Counted from the stretch's first letter, positions 26,101-35,309 are shown. The stretch is 51,255 nt of DNA from Acidobacteriota bacterium (GCA_020439745.1 JAGQSC010000052.1:1-51255); one strand, 5' to 3'. The notes: generated by a model from the letters alone, not told the origin. Numbers and translations are program-made.

Positions 26101-27081
26101 CGGGGCTGCGTTGAATGATCCTGGGTGGTGGGAGTCGTCTGCATGCCACGTGATTTGATAAGAACCTGGATCAAGGCGAAGGACATCGGCTTGGACTCGG
26201 TTCTTGGCCGAACCGCCGGCGTGACGGGCGAGCTGTGGCTGCATGCTCCAGCGCAGGCTGGGTCCTGAGATCTCGCCCCAGTCAAAGCGGTCGTTGAGTG
26301 CCTCGCCCACACAGACCACCAACACATCCGTCGTTTTCGCGATCTCAAAAGAGGCCGTTTCATCAAGGCCCGTGCGCAAACCTATGATCGGTGGTTGTGC
26401 GGCGAGATCCATGGGTAGCGGCGCGTACTTCAGCGATAATGGATAGGGAATCCTACCAAGCCAGCTGGTGTGTGTGCGGTTGGGATCGAAGATGTGTAGG
26501 CCGGTGGTTGTTCCGATATAGAGGGTTCCATCGTCAGCCTCAGCGAGTGCGCGAACTGGGGCGGCACACACTAATGGCGCATTCCAATCGGAAGTAACTG
26601 AACGAAACTGATCCTCGGATTTGATTTTGCGGTATAGGCCCGCACTGGTTCCTGCCCAAACGGTTCCTTCGTGATCCACAAGTACCGCTGTGACTTGACT
26701 TTCCAAGTATCTCTCAAAGCGTTGGGTGCCACGGTCCAGACGGTTAATGCCGTTACGAGTGCCGATCCAAAGGTGGCCGTGATGATCTTCGTCCAGAGCA
26801 AAGATCCAGTCATTGGAAATAGAGTCTGGCACCTTGGGGTCGTGGGTGAAGATCTGGAATTGGTAACCGTCGTACTTATTGAGCCCGTTGGCAGTTCCAA
26901 ACCAAAGGAACCCGAATCTGTCCTCCATGGCACAAAACACACTGCTCTGCGATAAGCCCTCGGCCAGGCCAATGCGTTCCATTCTTATGGGCGGTTTCTG
27001 CCCCCAACTGTGAGCCGCAGCCAAGATGATGCAAAGAGCGCGCATGCTCGAGCATATCTCGAATGGGATCGAAACCGCCAT
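23170..27081 (-). CDS. Hybrid-architecture sensor histidine kinase: two-component propeller, Y_Y_Y, HisKA_3
   Basis: About 1303 residues from the ATG at 27079-27081; a GTG at 27087 and an ATG at 27045 are alternatives. An export signal (ALCIILAAAHSWG) leads to Reg_prop repeats with the hallmark LWFGTANGLNKYDG, LWIGTRNGINRLD and LWIGTTGGVTAFDG motifs. Two copies of an unrelated about 100-residue domain are inserted among them. A Y_Y_Y domain (FRYRLRHLDNQWSD), one membrane helix (about 1055-1075), a HisKA_3 dimerisation domain with phospho-His (RRRLAIELHDGLSQTL) and a HATPase domain (DDGCGFN, GLGLTGMAERM) complete it. The periplasmic propeller probably senses an extracellular carbohydrate or related ligand, as in homologous Bacteroidetes systems; that is inference. 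Partner: the LuxR-type regulator downstream. Confidence 0.9.
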   Translation of the reverse strand: MAVSIPFEICSSMRALCIILAAAHSWGQKPPIRMERIGLAEGLSQSSVFCAMEDRFGFLWFGTANGLNKYDGYQFQIFTHDPKVPDSISNDWIFALDEDHHGHLWIGTRNGINRLDRGTQRFERYLESQVTAVLVDHEGTVWAGTSAGLYRKIKSEDQFRSVTSDWNAPLVCAAPVRALAEADDGTLYIGTTTGLHIFDPNRTHTSWLGRIPYPLSLKYAPLPMDLAAQPPIIGLRTGLDETASFEIAKTTDVLVVCVGEALNDRFDWGEISGPSLRWSMQPQLARHAGGSAKNRVQADVLRLDPGSYQITWHADDSHHPGSFNAAPPTSPWSQNWGITIWEVDHPQQLKEWTATQELPDQLSASSINTIFTEPNGSVWIGTNGGATQLKDHIPVSYMGWGEGPTYQQYSDKAAADPNEGQLVASVPIVQKHQHSSELFYLDHETDVLVTAVGEGLGQRADTAWIQNGHRRIWEMGQGRHAGGSLKNRVHREVIRLEKGSYVANVVSDESHDPAAWNAVPPDARWFYGIQIHTLTQDQADTWRKLLNQVVLPPLPSPVVNAFEREPNGRLWIGTTGGVTAFDGVSYNTSRHNPQDSNSLLSNNVVALLDDHAGNLWIGTVLGGIHKVTHLKQSFKTITPSIDAMRTALTYSFAPRSDGRFWVGSNQGVYLYDPLISDFVDLAWPCDDGPCPNDHIGCLLEHPSNVLWVGSRNGLLRMDTHDHSDHIEITDIQDVSLKRGEQALRPHISALLATKEGVLAGTLGFGLWLVSEKNEVRQVTSDMTSVSCIMPDDDGSLWVGSAGQGLFHLVGSTVHVLDASRGLSSPIVTSVLKDYKDRIWVGTYGAGLNLFHPSSDTFESLTTYDGLANNVVYGLLSDGVYLWMSTNRGLTRLHTDTKEMLHYTVSDGLQSNEFNTGAYTSLPNGKLLFGGVSGFTYFDPTTIRRNEIPPKTVFTSLLVSGLPYQSTTSFNEIDDITLSHKDSVFSVEFAAMDFTNPSLNKFRYRLRHLDNQWSDPSHRRFVSYPHLPAGTYQLDVVSSNSDGVWDSVGRSLTIHVLPPFWGTWWFRLIFVSLIGTTLGLWWRHRFLNRKRLQAVRDAFSKELIDSRERERRRLAIELHDGLSQTLMAIRTDLLRFLQKQPEAKDAIGELPEYVLHAIEESRNISHQLHPHVLDRLGCVKAIEAVLEKARHIADTEFSCDLSEWPQLNKEFEIHVYRLVQEAITNICRHAKAKQAGVYSRHGGNRFELEIWDDGCGFNRAHASNGLGLTGMAERMRLSGGTFSIHSAPNQGTRIKISMPLEGSR

Positions 27082-27124
27082 AAGCACAGGTACTCGGTGT
27101 GGCGAAGTACCCCGTCTTTTATGT

Positions 27125-30100
27125 TCAAGGCATCGAACAATCCAAAGGATCTGACAGGTTGATATACATCAGATCAAGCACGGTGATTATGCCGTCATCG
27201 TCGGGATCGCCGGGGTATAGGTCCCGCCATTCGGCGCCCAATTCCCACAGATCGTATTGATTGTTACAGCCGTCGCCGTTGATGTCTTCATAGCCGGAAT
27301 TGATGGCGACGAGCACCACCGCTGTATCAGAAACCGTCAACATCGTTGCTGAATCCGTCACAGAGACTTCAAAAACAGTGGTCTCAACTGGGGGTGGATC
27401 CAGCAGGATGCCATAACCTACGGCGGTCATCGGTGTGGGAGGATCGGCATCCCAAGTGACCATGGCTGATCCATCCAGGCATCCAATATCCACACCAATC
27501 TGTGGTGGGTTCAGGCCTAAGGCTTGGGCCGATGGATTGGTGGTGGCCGAAAGGGTACCGCCAACTGTTAATAGGGCGCCATCAGTCATTGCAGAACCAC
27601 ATGTCCCCAACACGTTACAGGTATAAAGGCCTTCATCGGAGACATTCGCAGATGTGATAACCAGGGTAGCCGAGGTGGCTCCGATAAGGTCGATTCCGTC
27701 TTTACGCCATTGATATGTAAAGGGTCCGGGACCGGAGGGGACCACCGTAAATGTGGCATCCAGGCCAGAGCAGATCGACTGATTATCTGGATGCGAGAAA
27801 ATTATCGGTGGCCCTTCCACTTCGAGCAGGGCAGGAAGCGTGGTGACTGAGCCACAACTATTTGTGATGCGGCATGCATAGAATCCTGCATCAGCAAAAG
27901 TGATGTCGCTGACGTGATAGGAAGCCATGGTTGCGCCCGGAATATCAGCGCCGCCAAAGGTCCATTGGAATCCCGTAGCCGTGCCAGTGGTTTCCACGAT
28001 GGAGAATGTAACCGATCCACCTGTGCAGCGGAACTGTGAGGACGGGTGAGCACTGAATAGGGGTAGTGGCGTCACATCAAGGGTCGCTGCGGCGGACTCC
28101 ACAGAACCACAACCATTGCTGACGACGCAGGTATAGGAACCGATGTCCGAAACAGAAACGTCGGTCAACATCAGCATGGCACTGGTTTCTCCGGCTATCT
28201 CGACCCCGTCCAGGCGCCATTGGAATGATTCGGCATTGCTCGCGGTAACCGAGAAACTGACCGTATCGCCTGCGCAAACAGACTGACTGATGGGTTGCCA
28301 ATCAATGACGATCATTTGTGTCACGGTCACAGTGGCTGGAACGGAAACGGTCTCCAGACATCCATTTGAAACCACACAAGTGTAGTCGCCTGCATCGGCA
28401 ACGGCAACGGGATCCAGGACCAGCGTACTACTATTGGCACTGGGTATCGGCGATCCATTTTTGTGCCATTGGTAAAGCACATCTCCACCATTGATTGCAG
28501 TCACCGAAAGCATGATGCCGTCGCCCACGCAGGCCGTCGTACTTTCGGACTGGGCTACAATCTCGGGTTCCAAACAAGGTGTCATGCGAGCTACGAAGGC
28601 ATCCGTGGAACCGTTAGGTGTGACATCGTAGGCCATTGGGGTGGTCGGGAACGCGTTTGATGTAGTGCCGGTCAGGTAAAGATCGCCGGTATTATCAATG
28701 GCGATGCCTAAACCATCATCGCGACTTTCACCGCCCAAAAAGGAGCTGTACTCCAAAGCATCGCCTGTTTTGGATACTTTGCTGACGAACGCATCGGCCG
28801 ACCCGTTGAATGTCACATCGAACGATCCTGCCCGTGTTGGGAATCCTGTGGATGTCGTCGTTCCAGTAATGCAAGCCCGTTCGTGCCAAAGTGTAATGTC
28901 TCGACCGGAATCCGAACTTTCACCGCCTAAGAAAGAGCTGAACACAAGATCGCTCCCCGTTTGATTTAATTTTGCAATGAACGAGTCGGTATATCCGCCG
29001 TTATAACTGGTATCAAAGGCACCCATTGTGGTGGGGAAGTCCATCGAACGGGTATCTCCAGTGATGTAGAGTTCACCGGCCGTGTCAACTGCGGCCGCAC
29101 GAGCGACTTCATAACTCGTTCCACCAATGTATGTGGCATAAAGCAGATCGGTTCCTGTCTCACTGAGTTTCACGGCAAAAGCATCTCCCGATCCAGAGTT
29201 GGTACCGGAGTAGGCACCCATGGTGGCCGGGAAATCGGTGGAATAGGTCTCGCCCACCACATACACGTTCTCCAATTCATCGACGGCCAAACCATAAGCG
29301 CGTTCCGTTGACGATCCGCCGACGAAGGTAGAAAAGACGAGGCCTGTTCCGGCACTATTCAGGCGTACGGCGAATAGGTCTGCACTTCCATTATGGGTGG
29401 TGTCAAAACCGCTTGCTGGCATCGGGAAGTCGCTGGAGCTTGTGTATCCAATGACGATCGCCTCGCCTGATGATGTGCCAACGACGCCATGACCATCGTC
29501 ATCCGTTGAACCGCCCAAGTAGGTGCTGTAATTTAGGGCTGACCCGGTGTTATTCAAGGACACGACAAAGGCATCCTTGGTCCCTGCAAGTGATGCTTGA
29601 AAGCAGCCACTGCTTACTGGGAAATCGGTGGACCAGGTGGTGCCCGTTATCCATGCGTTACCGCTACCATCGACAGATATATCTGCACCTTCGTCGGAAC
29701 CGCTTCCGCCGACAAAGGTTGCATAGGTCAAAGCATCGCCCGAAGCCGGCATTTTTGCGACAAACACATCCTTGTCACCAGAAAAGGCCGTGCTGAAGGC
29801 GCCGACCGTGGTTGGAAATCCGGCCGACGAAGTAGTACCAGTGATGTAGACGTTGCCAGAGCTGTCCAGGTCTACCGCAACACCACTCTCCCCGCCAGAA
29901 CCTCCTAAAAAGGTGGAAAAGATGAGGCTCGAGCCATCCGTACTGAACTGGGTTATGAAACCATCCGTGGCTCCATTATGGCTCGTGTCGTAGGCGCCAG
30001 GCGTGGAGGGAAATCCAACTCTGCAGGAACCCGAAATGGTTGGATTTCCAGAAGGTCCAAGCGCAATACACGCACTGCGGTCTTCGTCTGGGCCTCCCAA

Positions 30101-32053
30101 AAATGAGCCGTAGATAAGTGTGGAGCCGTCATCGTTCAATTTGACGATAAACCCATCTCCTTGACCGTTTATTGTTTGATCGTAAGCACCCATCGTGGAC
30201 GGGAAGTCGCTGGAGTACGTCTCACCGGTGACATAGGCATTACCACCTGCATCAAGGGCTAAACCGGTGGCTAGATCAAAGGAGAATCCTCCAATCCAGG
30301 TGGCATAGATCAAGGCAGACCCCAAGGCATTAATTTTTGCCACGAAGACATCTTCATTGCCGTTATGGCTGGTGTCATAGGCACCTGGTGTCACAGGGAA
30401 GTCTGATGAAAGTGATTCACCGGTCACGAATACCTGTCCCGAGGTGTCGACAGCAAGACCGTTGAGCCATTCCTCGTCGCTGCCACCTAAGAAGGTGCCA
30501 TAGATAAGAGAGGACAAGCTGGCGTTGAGCTTCAACACAAAACCGTCCTGATAGCCAGCAAAACTGACCTGCAAAGAGCCGACTGTTGCCGGGAAATCGG
30601 TTGATGTGGTGAATCCTCCCACATAGACGTTGCCGGCAACATCCTGAGCCAAACCGGTCGTGTATTCGCTTGCTGCACCTCCGACCAGGGTGGACTGTAG
30701 GAGGTCAGAACCCGTGTTGTTGATACGGCTGACAAAGACGTCGTATCCGCCATTGTGGGTCACATCGTAAGCCGATGGTGTTGTCGGGTAGTCTGAGGAA
30801 TAGGTCTGTCCGGTTACAAGAATGTTACCGGTGGTTTCCAGGACGAGATCAGTTGCAAATTCTGTGGATGTCCCTCCTAGTAGGGTAGAGAAGTCAAGTG
30901 CTGTGCCGGTTGGATTGATTTTGCATAAAAAGGCATCCCCAAATGAGTCATTGGTCGTGTCATAGGCGCCCGGGGTGGTGGGAAAATCAGTTGACCCGGT
31001 GGCGCCGACAACGTAAACGTGACCCGTGGCATCGACCGCTAACCCGTATGCAAGGTCATTGTGCGTGCCACCCAAATAAGTGGCGTAGCCTAGGCTGCTT
31101 CCGTCAAAGGCTAGTTTGCAGACAAAGATGTCGTAATAACCGCCGTTCCAACTGGCGTCAAGTGCACCTGGCGTGGTGGGGAAATCAGCGGATGGGGTGC
31201 TTCCTGTGACGAAAATATGGCCACTACCGTCAATCGCCAGCGCTTCAACCGATTCTTCCAGATCGCCACCGGGCCCGCCAAGAAACGTGCTCCAAGAGAG
31301 TTGAGGGTCGACAATCAACGGAAATGAGGCATTGTATGAGTCACATTCGATGCCAATCGCACCATCATCCAAGATGAGATAATTGGCGCTCACCACCTGT
31401 TTTGTTCCATTGATGATCTGATATGCGTGCGGCTTGCCCAGAGTCATCTGGGCATCGTTGAGTTGTATTTCGAGGGCACCGTCCCGTCCGCTCCAAATGT
31501 CGCGAGCACCAGTCTCCAAGCGGATATCTTGCACCTTTGCCCCTGGAAGAATCTCCATCTCCAACCCGAGTTGGCTCATGGAACTGCGGTAAGTGATTGA
31601 GATCCCAGGCCATATGTCTTCATAAACCAGTGCTTCATACGCATCCACGTCGATTTGCCAATCGGAGGCGGGACCACGAAGAAAATTCAAATGTGTCTCT
31701 ACGGGTTGACTTAGTTTGGGCTGCAATGTCTCATTGAAACCCATTCTTAGGACCGTCCCGATTTGATGATTATGATTGAGTGTTTTCGCTGCATTTTGGG
31801 CCGAATTGGGCGCGCCTACCTGGTTGGGGATGTACATGAAGGCACCTTCGCCAGTAAATAGCACTCGGCCCATTGGTGTTTGGGCAAAGGCGACGACGTC
31901 GTCGTTGTCGATCAGACGGGACCCGCTCTTCGCTGTAGCTTGATTGGAGACAAAGTAGCTCGGTGTGGTCTGGATTCTGGAAATGGGTGATTCTGTCTGA
32001 CCTAGGACAGGAATGTGGGCCACCGCTAAGGTCAATAAGACGCGCAAGTTCAT
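27125..32053 (-). CDS. Giant secreted SBBP-repeat protein with four Ig-like domains and dockerin-like tail
   Basis: 1642 residues, ATG at 32051-32053 with a GGAG ribosome-binding site; signal peptide MNLRVLLTLAVAHIPVLGQ. Residues about 25-260 match the N-terminal domain common in SBBP proteins (ending near SFPLIVDPQLSW). Fourteen SBBP repeats of about 60 residues follow, each starting with a variant of YSTFLGGxxxD/E and containing the GNxYVTGxTxSxDFPTT pattern. About four Ig-like domains come next, each with paired Cys and YTCVVSNGC-like strands. The tail has two dockerin-like calcium loops (DINGDGCNNQYDL, DPDDDGIITVLDL). Such proteins are usually surface-exposed; ligand unknown. The histidine kinase gene follows after 43 bases or less, so both may share a transcript. 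Confidence 0.88.
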   Translation of the reverse strand: MNLRVLLTLAVAHIPVLGQTESPISRIQTTPSYFVSNQATAKSGSRLIDNDDVVAFAQTPMGRVLFTGEGAFMYIPNQVGAPNSAQNAAKTLNHNHQIGTVLRMGFNETLQPKLSQPVETHLNFLRGPASDWQIDVDAYEALVYEDIWPGISITYRSSMSQLGLEMEILPGAKVQDIRLETGARDIWSGRDGALEIQLNDAQMTLGKPHAYQIINGTKQVVSANYLILDDGAIGIECDSYNASFPLIVDPQLSWSTFLGGPGGDLEESVEALAIDGSGHIFVTGSTPSADFPTTPGALDASWNGGYYDIFVCKLAFDGSSLGYATYLGGTHNDLAYGLAVDATGHVYVVGATGSTDFPTTPGAYDTTNDSFGDAFLCKINPTGTALDFSTLLGGTSTEFATDLVLETTGNILVTGQTYSSDYPTTPSAYDVTHNGGYDVFVSRINNTGSDLLQSTLVGGAASEYTTGLAQDVAGNVYVGGFTTSTDFPATVGSLQVSFAGYQDGFVLKLNASLSSLIYGTFLGGSDEEWLNGLAVDTSGQVFVTGESLSSDFPVTPGAYDTSHNGNEDVFVAKINALGSALIYATWIGGFSFDLATGLALDAGGNAYVTGETYSSDFPSTMGAYDQTINGQGDGFIVKLNDDGSTLIYGSFLGGPDEDRSACIALGPSGNPTISGSCRVGFPSTPGAYDTSHNGATDGFITQFSTDGSSLIFSTFLGGSGGESGVAVDLDSSGNVYITGTTSSAGFPTTVGAFSTAFSGDKDVFVAKMPASGDALTYATFVGGSGSDEGADISVDGSGNAWITGTTWSTDFPVSSGCFQASLAGTKDAFVVSLNNTGSALNYSTYLGGSTDDDGHGVVGTSSGEAIVIGYTSSSDFPMPASGFDTTHNGSADLFAVRLNSAGTGLVFSTFVGGSSTERAYGLAVDELENVYVVGETYSTDFPATMGAYSGTNSGSGDAFAVKLSETGTDLLYATYIGGTSYEVARAAAVDTAGELYITGDTRSMDFPTTMGAFDTSYNGGYTDSFIAKLNQTGSDLVFSSFLGGESSDSGRDITLWHERACITGTTTSTGFPTRAGSFDVTFNGSADAFVSKVSKTGDALEYSSFLGGESRDDGLGIAIDNTGDLYLTGTTSNAFPTTPMAYDVTPNGSTDAFVARMTPCLEPEIVAQSESTTACVGDGIMLSVTAINGGDVLYQWHKNGSPIPSANSSTLVLDPVAVADAGDYTCVVSNGCLETVSVPATVTVTQMIVIDWQPISQSVCAGDTVSFSVTASNAESFQWRLDGVEIAGETSAMLMLTDVSVSDIGSYTCVVSNGCGSVESAAATLDVTPLPLFSAHPSSQFRCTGGSVTFSIVETTGTATGFQWTFGGADIPGATMASYHVSDITFADAGFYACRITNSCGSVTTLPALLEVEGPPIIFSHPDNQSICSGLDATFTVVPSGPGPFTYQWRKDGIDLIGATSATLVITSANVSDEGLYTCNVLGTCGSAMTDGALLTVGGTLSATTNPSAQALGLNPPQIGVDIGCLDGSAMVTWDADPPTPMTAVGYGILLDPPPVETTVFEVSVTDSATMLTVSDTAVVLVAINSGYEDINGDGCNNQYDLWELGAEWRDLYPGDPDDDGIITVLDLMYINLSDPLDCSMP

Positions 32054-32110
32054 GTTGTGCTCCGTTCGGCGTGATGTGTTCGCTCAACTCATCAACCGAA
32101 ATTCGGCGCT

Positions 32111-32156
32111 AAAAACGGACAAGGTTTTTAAATCTTTTTTTTGGCTTAGGTCCGTT
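32111..32156 (-). terminator. Possible terminator after the kinase-TPR gene
   Basis: On the minus strand a 7-bp stem (AACGGAC / GTCCGTT) closes an A-rich loop of about 29 bases and is followed by a short T run (GTTTTTAG). The left arm overlaps the kinase stop codon. The long loop makes this a weak candidate, and read-through into the SBBP gene is plausible. Confidence 0.35.
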
Positions 32157-34668
32157 ATTTCTGCTTTGTATGAAGCATTTCCTGAGCTGCTTGCACGTTT
32201 TTTTGATCGGGAGACCCTGATGCAATCAGTGATTCCAGCAGGGACTTAGCCTCCTGAACTCGGCCCTGCTGCCACAGAATCCGAGCCCACAGCAGATGGC
32301 TGTTTTGAGTATTTTCATGGTCTGGTCCCAGGACTCGGGTCTTGGTTTGAAAGGTATCCTGAGCTAAGCGTTCCGCTTCGCCAAAATCACCTAATTGGAA
32401 CAAGATAAACGCTAATTTGTGTTTGGCTGCCAGTGTAAATCGATGTTCAGTGCCGTGGACTTGTGTTCGCCGGGATAGCAATTTCTCGGTGGAAACTCTT
32501 GACGTCTTCAAGTGGCCTTTTTGTAACTGAGTGGCGGCCAGCTGCTCGAGCATTGTGAGCGTGATGGGTGCGTTTTCGCCGTATTTGGTTTCAGCAATCT
32601 CAAGTGATTGCAACAACAGTGCTTCGGATTGGTTGAGTTTGCCAGCATGGCGCAGCGTGTAACTGTAATTGATGACATGATTGAGGGTCGTCTCATGGTC
32701 AGTGCCAAGTGTGGTTGTGTAATTGGTCAACAAGTCAGACTCAATTTCAAGGGCGCGTTCATAATCTCCTTTGTCGGAAAGGATGGTTGCAAGATTGGCC
32801 ATTTTTGTGAGCGTTTTAGGGTGGTTCGATCCTAACAACGTTTCTGATTCAGCCACGAGTTGCGACTGAATCTCAAGCGCGTCGTCGAATCTGCCTAGAC
32901 CCCAAAATGCAGAAGCCTGCAGCGCCCGCCAGTCCGCGTCCGCCTGGGGATCTGAATTCAATTCGTCCGCAAAGGTTCTTCTTGCGTTCAGGATCGTATC
33001 TGCCGCTTCATCGTATCGACCTTCATACATCAGGACATTGGTCTGCACATTCGCCGATTTCATGCGCTGAATCCTGGTGACGTCGGGAAGCATTTCAACT
33101 TGGTCGAATAGGTCCATGGCGGCATTGAATTCGCCAAGCCGTGACAATACTTCAGCCTTCACCAATAACGCATCACACAAAGTGTCTTCAGAGAGATGAC
33201 CTGCCAAAAGGTCTATGGCTTGATCAGTCCATTGAAGCGCTTTGTCGTAGTCACCCAAGCCAAAATAGGTTGCGCCTATGGTTTGGCAGATTTCCGCTCG
33301 ATTAAGGGGTTGATCGGCAAAGCGTTCACTCAACTCGCGGTTGGCAAACTCCAGAACTTCTCTAACCTGGATATCACGTTGACCACCGCCCCATGGATCC
33401 GGTGCCTTGAGAACTTCTTTTAGGAATTCCTTGATGGCTACCGCGCGACCTTGCGCTTCGAGTGCCTCACTTTCTGCGATCAAAGCCAAGCTACGTGATT
33501 CGATTGCCTTTTGACGTTCAATCATCGCGATGATTGCGAACAGGCTGACGACGGTTAGCGAAACAATCAGGAAATACTGAATCTTGCGTCTGCGCGGCAT
33601 TTCCAATAGTGATCGTATGGATTCTGTGGTGTCCCAAGCCGTTGGACGCAATTCAGGGTCTATATTTGTAAGTCGGTCAATGAGGCGCTGTAGATTTTTG
33701 TTCTTCAGCGTGAACGGCAGTTTTTCGCCTATAGCTGCCTGTTGTAAGAGATCTGCAACCGGACCCGACCGGTAGGGACTTTCGCCTGTAAACATCCATT
33801 GCAAAATGAGGCCCAAACTGTACATGTCACTGGACGTGTGTAGTTCCTCGCCGCGCGCCTGTTCGGGACTCATGTACATGGGCGTTCCCATTAATGAACC
33901 CACTTGCGTGAGGTGGTCGTCTTTCGTTGGCTTCGAGGTTGAGAGTAATTCATCGTCAGAGTACACGGAACGAGCCAAGCCGAAATCCAATACCTTGGCC
34001 ACACCATCTGACGTGATCATGATGTTGTCCGGTTTGAGATCTCGATGGATGATGCGCCGTTCGTGGGCAAGATCCAGTGCGGCACTAATCTGCGCGCTCC
34101 ATTCCAGGAGTCGCCGTTCGCTGGGCCCGGTCTTCAACATCTGACGCAGGGTCCGTCCGTCGATGAACTCCATGACCAACACATCAAATTCTTCGCCCTC
34201 GACAAACTCATAGACACGACAAACATGCGGATGTTCCAACTGGGAGAGTAAGCGCGCCTCGTTGCGAAAACGTATTCGCGATTCCCTCGCACGCCCATGT
34301 TTGTCGTGAATGACCTTGACGGCTACGGTTCGTTCCAATTTCTGGTCGATGGCCCTGTAGACTTCGCCCATTCCCCCAGCGCCCAACAACTCAACCATAT
34401 TCAGATGGCCGAGCGTTTTGCCAATCAGGTTTTGCGGAGATTGCACATGAAACGGCAGTGCATGCGTGCGCTCTCCTCCAAATCGTTCCATGGGACCTAC
34501 TCGCTCAAAGAACAAATCGGCTTCGGTTTCCTGCATCACGAATCGTTCCAAGGCGCGTCCCAAGTCAGCATCTCTTTGGAGTAGGTCTGCTAAATACGCT
34601 GCCGGATCGGGGCTGTCTTCGTACTCAGAAAAGACCCGTTCCAGAGCTTCAAACGAAGGATCCACCAT
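32155..34668 (-). CDS. Membrane Ser/Thr protein kinase with C-terminal TPR domain
   Basis: 837 residues; the ATG directly follows the stop of the ECF sigma gene (TGA then ATG). A short N-terminal helical segment precedes the kinase domain. That domain has the glycine loop GAGGMG (96-101), catalytic K118 in VAVKV, the HRDLKPDN loop (208-215), DFGLA (228-232) and SPEQARG in the activation segment, so it looks active. A single membrane helix lies at about 364-382. The rest (about 400-837) is tetratricopeptide repeats of the kinesin-light-chain-like type with recurrent D-H-P/E-x-T-L motifs. The usual model is a cytoplasmic kinase with an extracytoplasmic TPR sensor. It is paralogous to the divergent gene at 35310. 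Confidence 0.92.
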   Translation of the reverse strand: MVDPSFEALERVFSEYEDSPDPAAYLADLLQRDADLGRALERFVMQETEADLFFERVGPMERFGGERTHALPFHVQSPQNLIGKTLGHLNMVELLGAGGMGEVYRAIDQKLERTVAVKVIHDKHGRARESRIRFRNEARLLSQLEHPHVCRVYEFVEGEEFDVLVMEFIDGRTLRQMLKTGPSERRLLEWSAQISAALDLAHERRIIHRDLKPDNIMITSDGVAKVLDFGLARSVYSDDELLSTSKPTKDDHLTQVGSLMGTPMYMSPEQARGEELHTSSDMYSLGLILQWMFTGESPYRSGPVADLLQQAAIGEKLPFTLKNKNLQRLIDRLTNIDPELRPTAWDTTESIRSLLEMPRRRKIQYFLIVSLTVVSLFAIIAMIERQKAIESRSLALIAESEALEAQGRAVAIKEFLKEVLKAPDPWGGGQRDIQVREVLEFANRELSERFADQPLNRAEICQTIGATYFGLGDYDKALQWTDQAIDLLAGHLSEDTLCDALLVKAEVLSRLGEFNAAMDLFDQVEMLPDVTRIQRMKSANVQTNVLMYEGRYDEAADTILNARRTFADELNSDPQADADWRALQASAFWGLGRFDDALEIQSQLVAESETLLGSNHPKTLTKMANLATILSDKGDYERALEIESDLLTNYTTTLGTDHETTLNHVINYSYTLRHAGKLNQSEALLLQSLEIAETKYGENAPITLTMLEQLAATQLQKGHLKTSRVSTEKLLSRRTQVHGTEHRFTLAAKHKLAFILFQLGDFGEAERLAQDTFQTKTRVLGPDHENTQNSHLLWARILWQQGRVQEAKSLLESLIASGSPDQKNVQAAQEMLHTKQK

Positions 34669-35238
34669 TCAGTCCTTTTGACGCAATCGTTGGAACAACC
34701 AGTTTTTAGAAAAATGCCAATCCCGTTGTACCGTCTTTTCCGTAACGCCCAATATGCTGGCCATTTCGCTCATGGTCATGCCGGCAAAAACCTTCATCTC
34801 CACTATTTTTGCCTTGCGTACGTCGTGTTGCTCAAGTTCCTGCAGGACGCTGTCGACCCCCAGAATATCATCGAGAAGGACCGAGCCTCCAGAGTCATTT
34901 TCGTCGAGGGTTCTGAGCGACTCCTGGCCACCTCGCTTTATCGCCTGCTTCTGACGAGCCAGATCCACAAGAATATGCCGCATGATTTGACCGGCCAGGG
35001 CAAAGAACTGGAGTCGATTCTGAAAAACGAGTTCCTTGCCTTCCGCTAATCTGAGATACGCCTCGTTAATGAGTTCGGTGACCTGAATAGACTGAGGGCT
35101 CGATCTGTTTTTCGCAGATCGAGCCAGTATCTTAAGCTCACTGTGGACCAGAGAAAACATCTGGTCTCGAGCCGTACTGTCGCCCGCTTGCCACGCAGCC
35201 AGTAAATGGGTGATATCCGGCTGTACCATGCACGACAT
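34669..35238 (-). CDS. ECF sigma factor of the type commonly linked to Ser/Thr kinases
   Basis: 189 residues from the ATG at 35236-35238 (GGTGG upstream); an internal ATG at 35229 is equally usable, and the longer frame is a read-back. Region 2 motifs include DITHLLAAWQAGD near the start, VTELINEAYLRLAE and FFALAGQIMRHILVDLARQK. Region 4 is an HTH at the C-terminus (MTMSEMASILGVTEKTVQRD, then WHFSKNWLFQRL). This pattern matches the ECF subgroup abundant in Acidobacteriota and Planctomycetes that is often cotranscribed with a kinase (TIGR02999-like). No anti-sigma gene is visible, which fits regulation through the adjacent kinase. Confidence 0.9.
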   Translation of the reverse strand: MSCMVQPDITHLLAAWQAGDSTARDQMFSLVHSELKILARSAKNRSSPQSIQVTELINEAYLRLAEGKELVFQNRLQFFALAGQIMRHILVDLARQKQAIKRGGQESLRTLDENDSGGSVLLDDILGVDSVLQELEQHDVRKAKIVEMKVFAGMTMSEMASILGVTEKTVQRDWHFSKNWLFQRLRQKD

Positions 35239-35309
35239 TGTACCACCGCAGGCTACCGAGGGCTTCGCCGGCTCATGTGGTAAGCATCGATGACCGATAA
35301 TGGAGATCG

